Shown: one piece after another, positions 24,364 to 30,956 of the stretch
How positions within the stretch are numbered: position 1 is the stretch's first letter
Layout of the letters: each line of letters opens with the position of its first letter
Source: Olsenella profusa F0195
Lineage (GTDB): Bacteria; Actinomycetota; Coriobacteriia; Coriobacteriales; Atopobiaceae
Assembly (NCBI RefSeq): GCF_000468755.1
Contig: NZ_AWEZ01000059.1
Span: 1-34,137 of the forward strand
Length of the DNA stretch: 34,137 nt
Direction of reading: 5' to 3'
The notes under the pieces: generated by a model
Told to the model about the DNA's origin: nothing
Database searches by the model: none
Seen by the model: the letters and a program-made list of their open reading frames with translations, nothing else
Translations under genes and position numbers: made by a program

Positions 24364-24735
24364 CTAGCCTAACGTGAGGGTGACGTATGGCAGCACGAAG
24401 AAGAACGCCAGGATGGAGATGACGGCGAACACGACGAAGACGACGTTGGAGACGCCCTTGGTGTGCCTCGTCAGGTTGTAGTTCCACAGGCAGCCGAAGA
24501 TGATGCCACCCGCAAACAGGTTGAGGAACGAGATGGTCCCTGCGTTCGTGAGCTTGGGACCGTCTGTGAAGTAGGATGGATACCAGACCAGGGCATACAC
24601 GATGAAGAGCACCATCAGGATGGCGTTGATGACCCTACCGGCCATTCCCATGTTGGTGAGCAGCTGATTGACGACTATGCCCACGACCGCGCCCAGGATG
24701 GACATGCCCACATTGGTCTTCCACGTTTCGTTCAT
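24364..24735 (-). CDS. Small integral membrane protein of unknown function
   Basis: A 123-residue hydrophobic protein with about four predicted membrane segments: VGMSILGAVVGIVVNQLL, INAILMVLFIVYALVW, ISFLNLFAGGIIFGCLW and FVVFAVISILAFFFVL. A short polar stretch, NYNLTRHTKGVSN, lies between the last two. I do not recognise a family. ATG 24735 follows AAAGGGGAG. An extended -10 box, TGGTATGAT, covers 24769-24777 on the minus strand. The gene ends at a strong terminator and is transcribed alone. Confidence 0.8.
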   Translation of the reverse strand: MNETWKTNVGMSILGAVVGIVVNQLLTNMGMAGRVINAILMVLFIVYALVWYPSYFTDGPKLTNAGTISFLNLFAGGIIFGCLWNYNLTRHTKGVSNVVFVVFAVISILAFFFVLPYVTLTLG

Positions 24736-24833
24736 GACTCCCCTTTCGATGCGAACACAACTTTGCTAATCATACCACGGATGGCGCGGGATTATCTCGG
24801 CAGGATGCTATTTCACTGCCATGGGCCCCATCC

Positions 24834-25025
24834 GTGTGGGTGCGGCCGCGCCGCATGTGTGTGCCGCCAATTGCGGCGTATGGGCGCCCTTCTCCCGCGG
24901 GCGGCCCATACGGCGGCAGATCGCCGGTGGCCCATCTGGGAGAGGGACGCCCACATGGATCGATTGACACCCATGGGAGTGGTGAAGGGCGCCCATACGA
25001 GGGAGGGCCACGGTCGTCCCATACG
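24834..25025. repeat. Family A palindromic repeat element, copy A4 (diverged)
   Basis: Units begin at 24834 (GTGTGGGTGCG), 24855 (ATGTGTGTGCC) and 24878 (GTATGGGCGCCCTTCTCCCG). The last faces GGGAGAGGGACGCCCACAT (24938-24955). Further inverted units end in ACACCCATGG, GCGCCCATAC and GTCCCATACGG. The loop carries GCAGATCGC (24916-24924), a variant of the complement of GCGACCTGC. Several changes in one arm are matched in the other (GGGCGCCC against GGACGCCC). It lies between divergent genes. Confidence 0.75.
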
Positions 25026-25043
25026 GGGTCGATAGCTTTCTCA

Positions 25044-25070
25044 ATTGTGTACAATTAGTTGCGCGCAATT
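25044..25070 (+). promoter_or_regulatory. Promoter and candidate OhrR site of the peroxidase-ohrR operon
   Basis: ATTGTGTACAAT (25044-25055) is an imperfect palindrome containing a TACAAT -10 box. TACAATTAGTTGCGCGCAATT (split at 25056) continues to 25070 and includes the inverted repeat TTGCGCGCAA. The left half TACAATT equals the half-site of the Bacillus subtilis OhrR operator TACAATTNAATTGTA; the right half does not match well. An OhrR gene is second in the operon, so autoregulation is likely but inferred. Confidence 0.5.
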
Positions 25071-25140
25071 TTCTTACTGCCTCGCGCACGGAGGCGGGGC
25101 ATACTGGCATCGTTCGCATGACCTTACGGAAGGGACTCCC

Positions 25141-25683
25141 ATGAGCTACTTTGACTACACCGTGACCGAGCGCGACGGCTCCACCACCAGCCTCACCAAA
25201 TACCAGGGCAAGGTGCTGCTCATCGTCAACACCGCCACGGGCTGCGGCTTCACCCCACAGTACGAGGACCTCGAGAGGATCTACGCCGACTTCAGGGACC
25301 GCGGCTTCGAGATCCTCGACTTCCCCTGCAACCAGTTTGCCGGCCAGGCGCCCGAGTCCGACGACGAGATCCACCAGTTCTGCACCATGAAGTTCGGCAC
25401 CGAGTTCCCACAGTTCAAGAAGATCGACGTCAATGGCGAGACCGCCGACCCCCTGTTTGCGGCACTTGCCACCGAGAGGCCCTTCGAGGGCTTCGGCAAG
25501 GGCCTCAAGGCCGCGGGCCTCAAGAAGTTTGCCGCTGCCAACAACAAGAGGTTCGGTGACAAGGCCTACATCATGTGGAACTTCACCAAGTTCCTCATCG
25601 GTCGCGACGGCCGGCTCATCGCGCGCTTCGAGCCCACGACGGACATGGCGGACGTGCGCAGCGCCATCGAGGCGGCCCTCTAG
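25141..25683 (+). CDS. Glutathione peroxidase-like thiol peroxidase
   Basis: This 180-residue protein has the GPx catalytic set: Cys35 in NTATGCGFTPQYE (cysteine, not selenocysteine), Gln65 and Cys63 in FPCNQFAGQAP, and Trp146-Asn147 in IMWNFTKFLI. Bacterial Cys-GPx enzymes reduce hydroperoxides, mostly with thioredoxin. The Cys that resolves the disulfide in thioredoxin-dependent forms would lie around IHQFCTMKFGTEFP. An insertion of about 20 residues (ERPFEGFGKGLKAAGLKKF) precedes the Trp motif. ATG 25141 follows GGAAGGGA. The next gene, 34 bp downstream, encodes OhrR, which implies an organic-peroxide response. Confidence 0.92.
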   Translation: MSYFDYTVTERDGSTTSLTKYQGKVLLIVNTATGCGFTPQYEDLERIYADFRDRGFEILDFPCNQFAGQAPESDDEIHQFCTMKFGTEFPQFKKIDVNGETADPLFAALATERPFEGFGKGLKAAGLKKFAAANNKRFGDKAYIMWNFTKFLIGRDGRLIARFEPTTDMADVRSAIEAAL

Positions 25684-25717
25684 ACCACAGGCACCAGCTG
25701 GGGGGAGGTACCCACCC

Positions 25718-26194
25718 ATGGCACACAAGGCCGCACGATCGACCACGGACGACGACCTACTCCTGCTGGACAGGCAGCTCTGCTTTCCGCTCTACGCATG
25801 CTCCAAGGAGGTCGTGCGCCGCTATGCTCCCCTGCTCGAGCCGCTCGGGCTCACCTACACGCAGTACATCGCACTCATGGTCGTCTGGGAGCAGGGGGCC
25901 ATCACGATGCATGACCTCGGGAAGCGCCTCCTCTTGGATTCCGGAACCCTCACCCCCCTCCTGCGCAAGCTGGAGGGGCGAGGCATTATCTCGCGCGAGC
26001 GCTCCTGCCAGGACGCACGCAAGGTGTATGTGCGTGCCACCGACCGGGGCATGGAGCTGCGCGAGCAGGCACGCTCCGTGCCCCGTGCCATGGGACAGTG
26101 CTTTGGCCTCACGCACGAGGAGGCGGACGACCTGCGCAGGATCCTGAAAAAGGTCACGCACAACATGCTCGCGCATGGGACGGACGAGGACTGA
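25718..26194 (+). CDS. ohrR: OhrR-type MarR-family organic peroxide sensor
   Basis: This 158-residue MarR-fold protein carries the OhrR hallmark LLLDRQLCFPLYACSKEV, in which Cys22 is the peroxide-sensing cysteine. GLTYTQYIALMVVWEQG, LLLDSGTLTPLLRKLEGRG and a wing with RERSCQDARKVYVR form the DNA-binding domain. A second cysteine, Cys28, lies six residues later. OhrR normally represses ohrA until an organic hydroperoxide oxidises its cysteine. Here the co-transcribed gene is a glutathione-peroxidase homologue instead of ohrA. ATG 25718 follows GGGGGAGG. Confidence 0.9.
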   Translation: MAHKAARSTTDDDLLLLDRQLCFPLYACSKEVVRRYAPLLEPLGLTYTQYIALMVVWEQGAITMHDLGKRLLLDSGTLTPLLRKLEGRGIISRERSCQDARKVYVRATDRGMELREQARSVPRAMGQCFGLTHEEADDLRRILKKVTHNMLAHGTDED

Positions 26195-26257
26195 CGCAGG
26201 GCGTTCGCATAGCGGGGCAGGCTGGATGCGTCAGGGCCACGGCAGACAGAGCATAGC

Positions 26258-26398
26258 CCGTGGGTGCGGTGCCCCTCGCATGTTGGTGCCAATCGCTGCA
26301 TGTGGGTGCGCCTCTCCTGCGTTGATGGCTTGCGACCTGCCGTTTTGTGAGCCTCATCCGGAAGAGAGGCACCCACAGCCAGCAAAGGGCACCCACGG
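26258..26398. repeat. Family A palindromic repeat element, copy A5
   Basis: Units start at 26258, 26280 (ATGTTGGTGCCAATCGCTGC) and 26300 (ATGTGGGTGCGCCTCTCC). The last pairs with GGAAGAGAGGCACCCACAG (26360-26378), followed by one inverted unit to 26398. The loop carries GCGACCTGCCGTTTTGT (26332-26348), close to the A1 core. It lies in the gap upstream of the fumarase gene. Confidence 0.85.
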
Positions 26399-26500
26399 GG
26401 GTGGGACGGCTCGCACGAGGCGGCCATGGCGTGACAGGGCGGCCCGAGATAGCTCAGGGAACCGCTCAACCCGCCGTCTGCGTCGCGTTCGTCACTCCAC

Positions 26501-26506
26501 TAGAAT
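26501..26506 (+). promoter_or_regulatory. Possible -10 box of the fumarase operon
   Basis: TAGAAT lies 30 bp before the fumarase ATG. No good -35 is visible at the usual spacing, so the call is weak. Confidence 0.35.
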
Positions 26507-26535
26507 GTTGCCGCGCAGACAACTGAGGAGGGCGC

Positions 26536-27939
26536 ATGGATCAACAACGGGCAGATGAGGCCTGGCGCATCGAGCATGACTCCCTGGGCGAGGTGAGGGT
26601 CCCCACCGATGCCCTCTGGGGTGCGCAGACCCAGCGCTCGCTCGAGAACTTCCACATCGGCACCGAGACCATGCCCCGCGGCATCATCCATGCCCTCGCC
26701 CTCGTCAAGAAGGCCGCCGCCCAGGCAAACGTCGAGCTGGGCGCACTCGAGGAACCCTATGGCGCCCTCATCGAGCAGGCAGCGGACCTGGTGCTTGTCG
26801 GACAGTGCCCCGACGCCTTCCCCCTCAGGGTATGGCAGACGGGGTCGGGCACGCAGTCCAACATGAACATGAACGAGGTCCTCGCCCACCTGGCGAACAG
26901 CCTCGCCCGCGAGCGGGGCATCGAGCTGCCCCGCCCCGTGCATCCCAACGACCACGTCAACTGCAGCCAGAGCTCCAACGACACCTTCCCCACGGCCCTC
27001 AACATGGCAGCGGCTCTCTCCCTCGCCCACGAGCTCGTCCCACCCGCGCAACACCTCATGGACACTCTCAAGCGCCTCGAGGTGGAGAACGAGGGCGTCG
27101 TCAAGAGCGGGCGCACGCACCTGCAGGACGCCGTGCCCATCGCCTTCAGCCAGGAGATCCATGGCTGGCGCGGCCTGGTGGCCACGCCCCTCGATCAGAT
27201 GGTCCACGTCCTGCCCTTCCTCTACCGCCTGGCGCTTGGCGGCACGGCCGTGGGCACGGGGCTCAACGCCCCCGCAGGCTTCGACAAGCTCGTGGCACGC
27301 AGGATCGCCGACCTCACGGATCTGCCCTTCCGCACCGACCCCAACAAGTTCCATGCCCTCACCAGCAAGGATGCCCTCGTCTTCGCCCATGGCGCGGTGA
27401 AGGCGCTCGCCGCCGACCTGATGAAGGTCGCCAATGACGTGCGCTGGCTGGCCTGTGGCCCGCGCAACGGCTTGGGCGAGATCACCATCCCCGCCAACGA
27501 GCCGGGCAGCTCCATCATGCCCGGCAAGGTGAACCCCACCCAGTGCGAGGCCCTCACCATGGTGGCCGTGCAGGTGATGGGCAACGATGCCGCCATCGGC
27601 TTCGCCGCCAGCCAAGGCAACTTCGAGCTCAACGTGTTCATGCCCGTCATCGCCTACGACTTCCTGCAGAGCTGCCGCCTCTTGGCGGACGCCATCCGCA
27701 GCTTCGACGTCAACTGCGTCCAGGGCATCCAGGCCAATCGCGAGCGCATGCACGACAACCTGCATCGCTCGCTCATGAACGTGACGGCCCTCAGCCCCCA
27801 TATCGGCTACGAGCACGCGGCCGAGGTGGCACAGAAGGCCCACTGCGAGGGCACGAGCCTCCGCACGGCCTGCACCTCCCTGGGGTATCTTACGGGGGAG
27901 CAATTTGACGAGGCGTTCAAGCCCGAGGAGATGGTCTAG
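26536..27939 (+). CDS. fumC: Class II fumarate hydratase
   Basis: This 467-residue protein has the full length of FumC and the fumarase/aspartase signature [16 protein letters not shown], whose serine lies on the catalytic loop. It also has [48 protein letters not shown] and [12 protein letters not shown], all part of the composite active site of the homotetramer. It interconverts fumarate and malate without an Fe-S cluster. In an anaerobe it probably serves the reductive branch of the citric acid cycle. Aspartase is less likely given the GTGLNAP wording. ATG 26536 follows GAGGAGGG. Confidence 0.95.
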   Translation: MDQQRADEAWRIEHDSLGEVRVPTDALWGAQTQRSLENFHIGTETMPRGIIHALALVKKAAAQANVELGALEEPYGALIEQAADLVLVGQCPDAFPLRVWQTGSGTQSNMNMNEVLAHLANSLARERGIELPRPVHPNDHVNCSQSSNDTFPTALNMAAALSLAHELVPPAQHLMDTLKRLEVENEGVVKSGRTHLQDAVPIAFSQEIHGWRGLVATPLDQMVHVLPFLYRLALGGTAVGTGLNAPAGFDKLVARRIADLTDLPFRTDPNKFHALTSKDALVFAHGAVKALAADLMKVANDVRWLACGPRNGLGEITIPANEPGSSIMPGKVNPTQCEALTMVAVQVMGNDAAIGFAASQGNFELNVFMPVIAYDFLQSCRLLADAIRSFDVNCVQGIQANRERMHDNLHRSLMNVTALSPHIGYEHAAEVAQKAHCEGTSLRTACTSLGYLTGEQFDEAFKPEEMV

Positions 27940-28113
27940 GTGGCAGACGCCCCCCTGCATGACAGCCACGGACATGGCCCAACGTCCCGCCTGCGGGACA
28001 TGCCCGACGGCGACCGCCGCCTGGTGCGGGTCAGCTGCCAGATGCTCCAAGCATGTGTCCATGGCGCAGCCGGCATGATGGATCGTATCGTTACCGAACG
28101 CACGGGCAGGTAG
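27940..28113 (+). CDS. Small 57-residue ORF between fumarase and lysozyme
   Basis: A GTG immediately after the fumarase stop (TAG|GTG) opens a 57-codon frame ending at a TAG one base before the lysozyme GTG. GAGGAG (27925-27930) lies 9 nt before it. The product starts MADAPLHDSHGHGPTSRLRD and ends MMDRIVTERTGR. It is polar and basic, with three histidines near the N-terminus and two cysteines in VSCQMLQACVHGAAG. No family is recognised. The seamless coupling to both neighbours argues for a real gene; untranslated spacer is the alternative. Confidence 0.5.
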   Translation: MADAPLHDSHGHGPTSRLRDMPDGDRRLVRVSCQMLQACVHGAAGMMDRIVTERTGR

Positions 28114-28114
28114 C

Positions 28115-29212
28115 GTGGCGGCAAGGCGCAGCAGCTCCAAGATGGGCTCCCGTAGGACGGCCAGAGGCGGCGGCGCACGCGCCCGGCGCGCGGCTCACCC
28201 CACCGCGCGAACGGGCACGAAGCGCAGCGGCAGGCGCGGCGCCCGTCGCGCCCCAATGGCGCCCCCTCAGACAGGCCAGCGGCGCCAGGCGCGCGCCCGT
28301 GCGCACCGCAGGGGCCCGCGCCTGCGCAAGCGGCCGCTCATCATACTGGCCCTGACGCTCGTAGCCGCGCTCGCGCTGCGCCTCACCGCGTTCAAGGCCA
28401 CGACCGACCCCGTCACGACGTTCATCGAGGAGGAGCTCACGCCCGCCCCAGCGCCCATCTCCATGGCCGTCTCCCCCGACGACGTGCTCGCAAACCCCTA
28501 TGACTGGAGCAGGCTCTCGCATCCCGGCTACTTCCACGAGTACCGCGTGAATGGCACCGTCGCCTCCCGCGTGGGCGTGGACGTCTCGGAGTTCCAGGGG
28601 GCCATAGACTGGCCGACCGTCCATGACATGGGGGTCGACTTTGCCTACGTGCGTGTGGGCTACCGCGGCTCGACCACGCCTGACATCGTGGCAGACTCAC
28701 GCGCCGAGCAGAACATGGACGGCGTGCTCGACGCGGGCATGAGCCTGGGCGTGTACTTCTTCTCCCAGGCAACCACCGAGGACGAGGCCATCGAGGAGGC
28801 CGACTACGTCATCGACCACATCGGCGGCCGCCAGCTCACCTATCCCGTCGCCTTCGACCTGGAACCGGAGTCGACCAACGACTCGCGCGTGAGCGATCTC
28901 ACGAACGATCAACGCACGGCCGTCACCGTGGCGTTCTGCGAGCGCATCCGCGAGAGGGGCTACAACGCCGTCGTCTATGGCAACCAGTACGATCTCGGAC
29001 GCATGGACCTCGCGCGGCTTGCCCCCTATGGGTTCTGGTATGCGGAGTATGAGAGCGCGCCCACCTCGCAGATCGCCTTCGGCATATGGCAGTACTCACG
29101 CAGCGGCATGATAGACGGCATCGGCACCAAGGTGGATATCGACCTGGACCTCACCGGAGCACTCAGGCAGACCGTGCCCGATCCCACCGCCCATACATCG
29201 GACGCTGCCTAG
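28115..29212 (+). CDS. Membrane-anchored GH25 lysozyme-like hydrolase
   Basis: This 365-residue protein has a strongly basic N-terminus (1-73, Arg/Ala-rich), one membrane segment (RPLIILALTLVAALALRL, 73-90) and an outer GH25 domain (about 150-345). Catalytic residues are visible as Asp156 in GVDVSEFQGAIDW and Asp248/Glu250 in VAFDLEPES. GH25 enzymes cleave the MurNAc-GlcNAc bond of peptidoglycan, and this one probably acts in cell-wall remodelling from a membrane anchor. The GTG at 28115 follows GGGCAGG and the small-ORF stop by 1 nt. The unusually long basic leader might bind nucleic acid or phospholipid, or the true start could lie further in. Confidence 0.88.
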   Translation: MAARRSSSKMGSRRTARGGGARARRAAHPTARTGTKRSGRRGARRAPMAPPQTGQRRQARARAHRRGPRLRKRPLIILALTLVAALALRLTAFKATTDPVTTFIEEELTPAPAPISMAVSPDDVLANPYDWSRLSHPGYFHEYRVNGTVASRVGVDVSEFQGAIDWPTVHDMGVDFAYVRVGYRGSTTPDIVADSRAEQNMDGVLDAGMSLGVYFFSQATTEDEAIEEADYVIDHIGGRQLTYPVAFDLEPESTNDSRVSDLTNDQRTAVTVAFCERIRERGYNAVVYGNQYDLGRMDLARLAPYGFWYAEYESAPTSQIAFGIWQYSRSGMIDGIGTKVDIDLDLTGALRQTVPDPTAHTSDAA

Positions 29213-29232
29213 GGGCCTGGCGAACCCCTAGG
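29208..29232. terminator. Inverted repeat shared by two convergent stop codons
   Basis: CCTAGGGG (29208-29215) and CCCCTAGG (29225-29232) pair around a 9-nt loop. The stem contains the TAG of the lysozyme gene on one side and that of the nitroreductase gene on the other. It may stop transcription in both directions, though no T-run is present. Confidence 0.4.
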
Positions 29233-29815
29233 CTAGGAGCTCCTTCACGGAGAGCTTGGGCACATGGTGCACGTCGGCACCGTCGCGCCAATAGGCGACG
29301 TCGCCGCCCTGGGCATCATCCAACTCCACCGTCTCGGCAGGGTAGCCCAACGCCAGCAGCAACGCACAGGCCAGTCCCTGGCGGTCAAGACCCAGGCGCT
29401 CGTCAATCGTCGCATCGAAGCTCCTGATCATGCAGCCACCCATGCCGCGCGCCGTCGCCGCCAGCATGAGGGTCTGGGCGGCGATGCCCACGTCCACGAG
29501 GCGTATGGGGGTGGTGACCATCTGCCTGGGCACGCACACGGCGATGTAGGCGCAGGGACGCTCGCCCTCCTTCGGGCCCGCCCACTCCCGGTAGCGTGCC
29601 GCCCACCCATGGTGCGCGCAGCAGTAGGCCACGGCATCGGCATCCGTCACCAGGCGAAAGCGCAGCTGCTGCATGTTGTTGCCCGATGGGGCGAGACGGG
29701 CGGCCGCCACAAGCGCCAGCAGGTCGTCCCATGGGATGGGGCGACCTGGGTCAAAGCGGCGATAGCTGCGCGAGGCACGTGCCAGCTCCAAGAACTCGTC
29801 ATATGCCATGGCCAT
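29228..29815 (-). CDS. Nitroreductase family protein
   Basis: This 195-residue FMN protein has ARASRSYRRFDPGRPI at the N-terminus, then AAARLAPSGNNMQQLRFRLV (the 'PSxxNxQP' motif), TLMLAATARGMGGCMI and LALLLALGYPAETVELDD. These place it in the nitroreductase/oxidoreductase superfamily. The substrate is unknown, and it is not a close copy of the nitroreductase at 13448. The ATG at 29815 follows GGAGGGAG; an ATG two codons later lacks its own site. It lies 35 bp downstream of the HAD phosphatase gene, so the two may share a transcript. Confidence 0.9.
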   Translation of the reverse strand: MAMAYDEFLELARASRSYRRFDPGRPIPWDDLLALVAAARLAPSGNNMQQLRFRLVTDADAVAYCCAHHGWAARYREWAGPKEGERPCAYIAVCVPRQMVTTPIRLVDVGIAAQTLMLAATARGMGGCMIRSFDATIDERLGLDRQGLACALLLALGYPAETVELDDAQGGDVAYWRDGADVHHVPKLSVKELLA

Positions 29816-29850
29816 GGGTGCTCCCTCCGTCATCATCCACCCATCTCAGC

Positions 29851-30642
29851 CTACAGCAGGCCCAGCTTCACACAGGCGCTGTAGATGCCATCGTGGTCGA
29901 CGTCGCTCGTTACGAAGTCAGCCTGCTCCTTGACCTCGGGGTTGCCGTTGCCCATGGCCACGGAGGTACCCACCACGCCAAACATCGCGAGGTCGTTGCC
30001 GCCGTCACCAAAGGCGGCCGCCTCGTCGGCGTCAAGCCCGTAGCGCCTCAGCATGCGACGCACCGCCGCATGCTTGCCCCCATGGCGTGGAAAGGCGTCC
30101 ACAAAGTGCGGCGACCAGCGCGTGAGCTTGAGATGCTCCGTGGCATCGGTCACCACGCCCGTCTCACCCGGATGCAGGAAGACGTTGAGCTGGTAGATGT
30201 CATTATGCAGCGCCTGGTGGATGTCGCCCTCCTGGAAGTGCTGGCCGGTGGCCTCCTCGATGGCGCACACGTCGTCGTTGTGGCCGCTCACATAGCAGCG
30301 CCCCTTCTCCATGAAGAGACATTCGTAGAGACCCTGGTCAACCTGGTCCACCACGACCGCGATGTCTCCCTTGTCCATGAACTCGTCAAAGAAGACCTCG
30401 TCGCGCGTAAGGCAGAGCTGGCCGTTGAACAGGATGAAGGCCTCGAAGTTGTCGATGGATATCTCCTCCAGCTGATAGGGGGGACGCCCCGTTGCCAGGA
30501 AGCACATCACGCCCTTGCGCTTGAGCTCTGCAAGGGCCATGAGCGTCGTCTCCGGGACGCGGTGGTCCTTGAAGGAGAGAAGGGTTCCGTCAACGTCAAA
30601 GAAGATCGCCCGGATGGGGCGCGGGGTGTTCCAGATGGACAT
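29851..30642 (-). CDS. HAD superfamily hydrolase, Cof-type phosphatase
   Basis: This 263-residue protein has HAD motif I FFDVDGTLL (Asp16 nucleophile, Asp18), motif II in CFLATGRPP, a C2-type cap, motif III around GGKHAAVRRML, and motif IV AFGDGGNDLAMF. Cof-type enzymes dephosphorylate sugar phosphates or flavin/pyridoxal phosphates with loose specificity. ATG 30642 follows AAAGGAG. It precedes the nitroreductase gene on the same strand. No sequence feature narrows the substrate. Confidence 0.92.
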   Translation of the reverse strand: MSIWNTPRPIRAIFFDVDGTLLSFKDHRVPETTLMALAELKRKGVMCFLATGRPPYQLEEISIDNFEAFILFNGQLCLTRDEVFFDEFMDKGDIAVVVDQVDQGLYECLFMEKGRCYVSGHNDDVCAIEEATGQHFQEGDIHQALHNDIYQLNVFLHPGETGVVTDATEHLKLTRWSPHFVDAFPRHGGKHAAVRRMLRRYGLDADEAAAFGDGGNDLAMFGVVGTSVAMGNGNPEVKEQADFVTSDVDHDGIYSACVKLGLL

Positions 30643-30829
30643 GGTGCTCCTTTGTCTGTGAGGGAACGTCACGCCCGCACACGCATGGCGTCCCCGATAT
30701 CGATAGACTCATCATAATGTAGCCATTCGACGACCGCTCGCCGGAAATTCTCGTTTCCTGTGCTTTTGCCACATGCCGTTTGCAAACAGCGACGTAGGGC
30801 AGGGGGAGGTGGCAATTGTCGAAGAGAAA

Positions 30830-30877
30830 ACACATTATCTAGTGGAAGATTCTCGTGCAAAACACTAGAAATTGTGT
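30830..30877 (+). promoter_or_regulatory. Tandem NrdR boxes upstream of nrdD
   Basis: ACACATTATCTAGTGG (30830-30845) and ACACTAGAAATTGTGT (30862-30877) match the NrdR consensus acaCwAtATaTwGtgt at about 13 and 14 of 16 positions. Their starts are 32 bp apart, three helical turns, the usual spacing of paired NrdR boxes. They lie about 80-125 bp before the nrdD start. Repression by NrdR-dATP is expected from family knowledge. Confidence 0.8.
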
Positions 30878-30956
30878 CATAGTAGATATCACCGTCAAGT
30901 ATGTCTTCAGGAAAGCATCACCCACGACAACAAAACCTACCACCATGGGGGCACCA

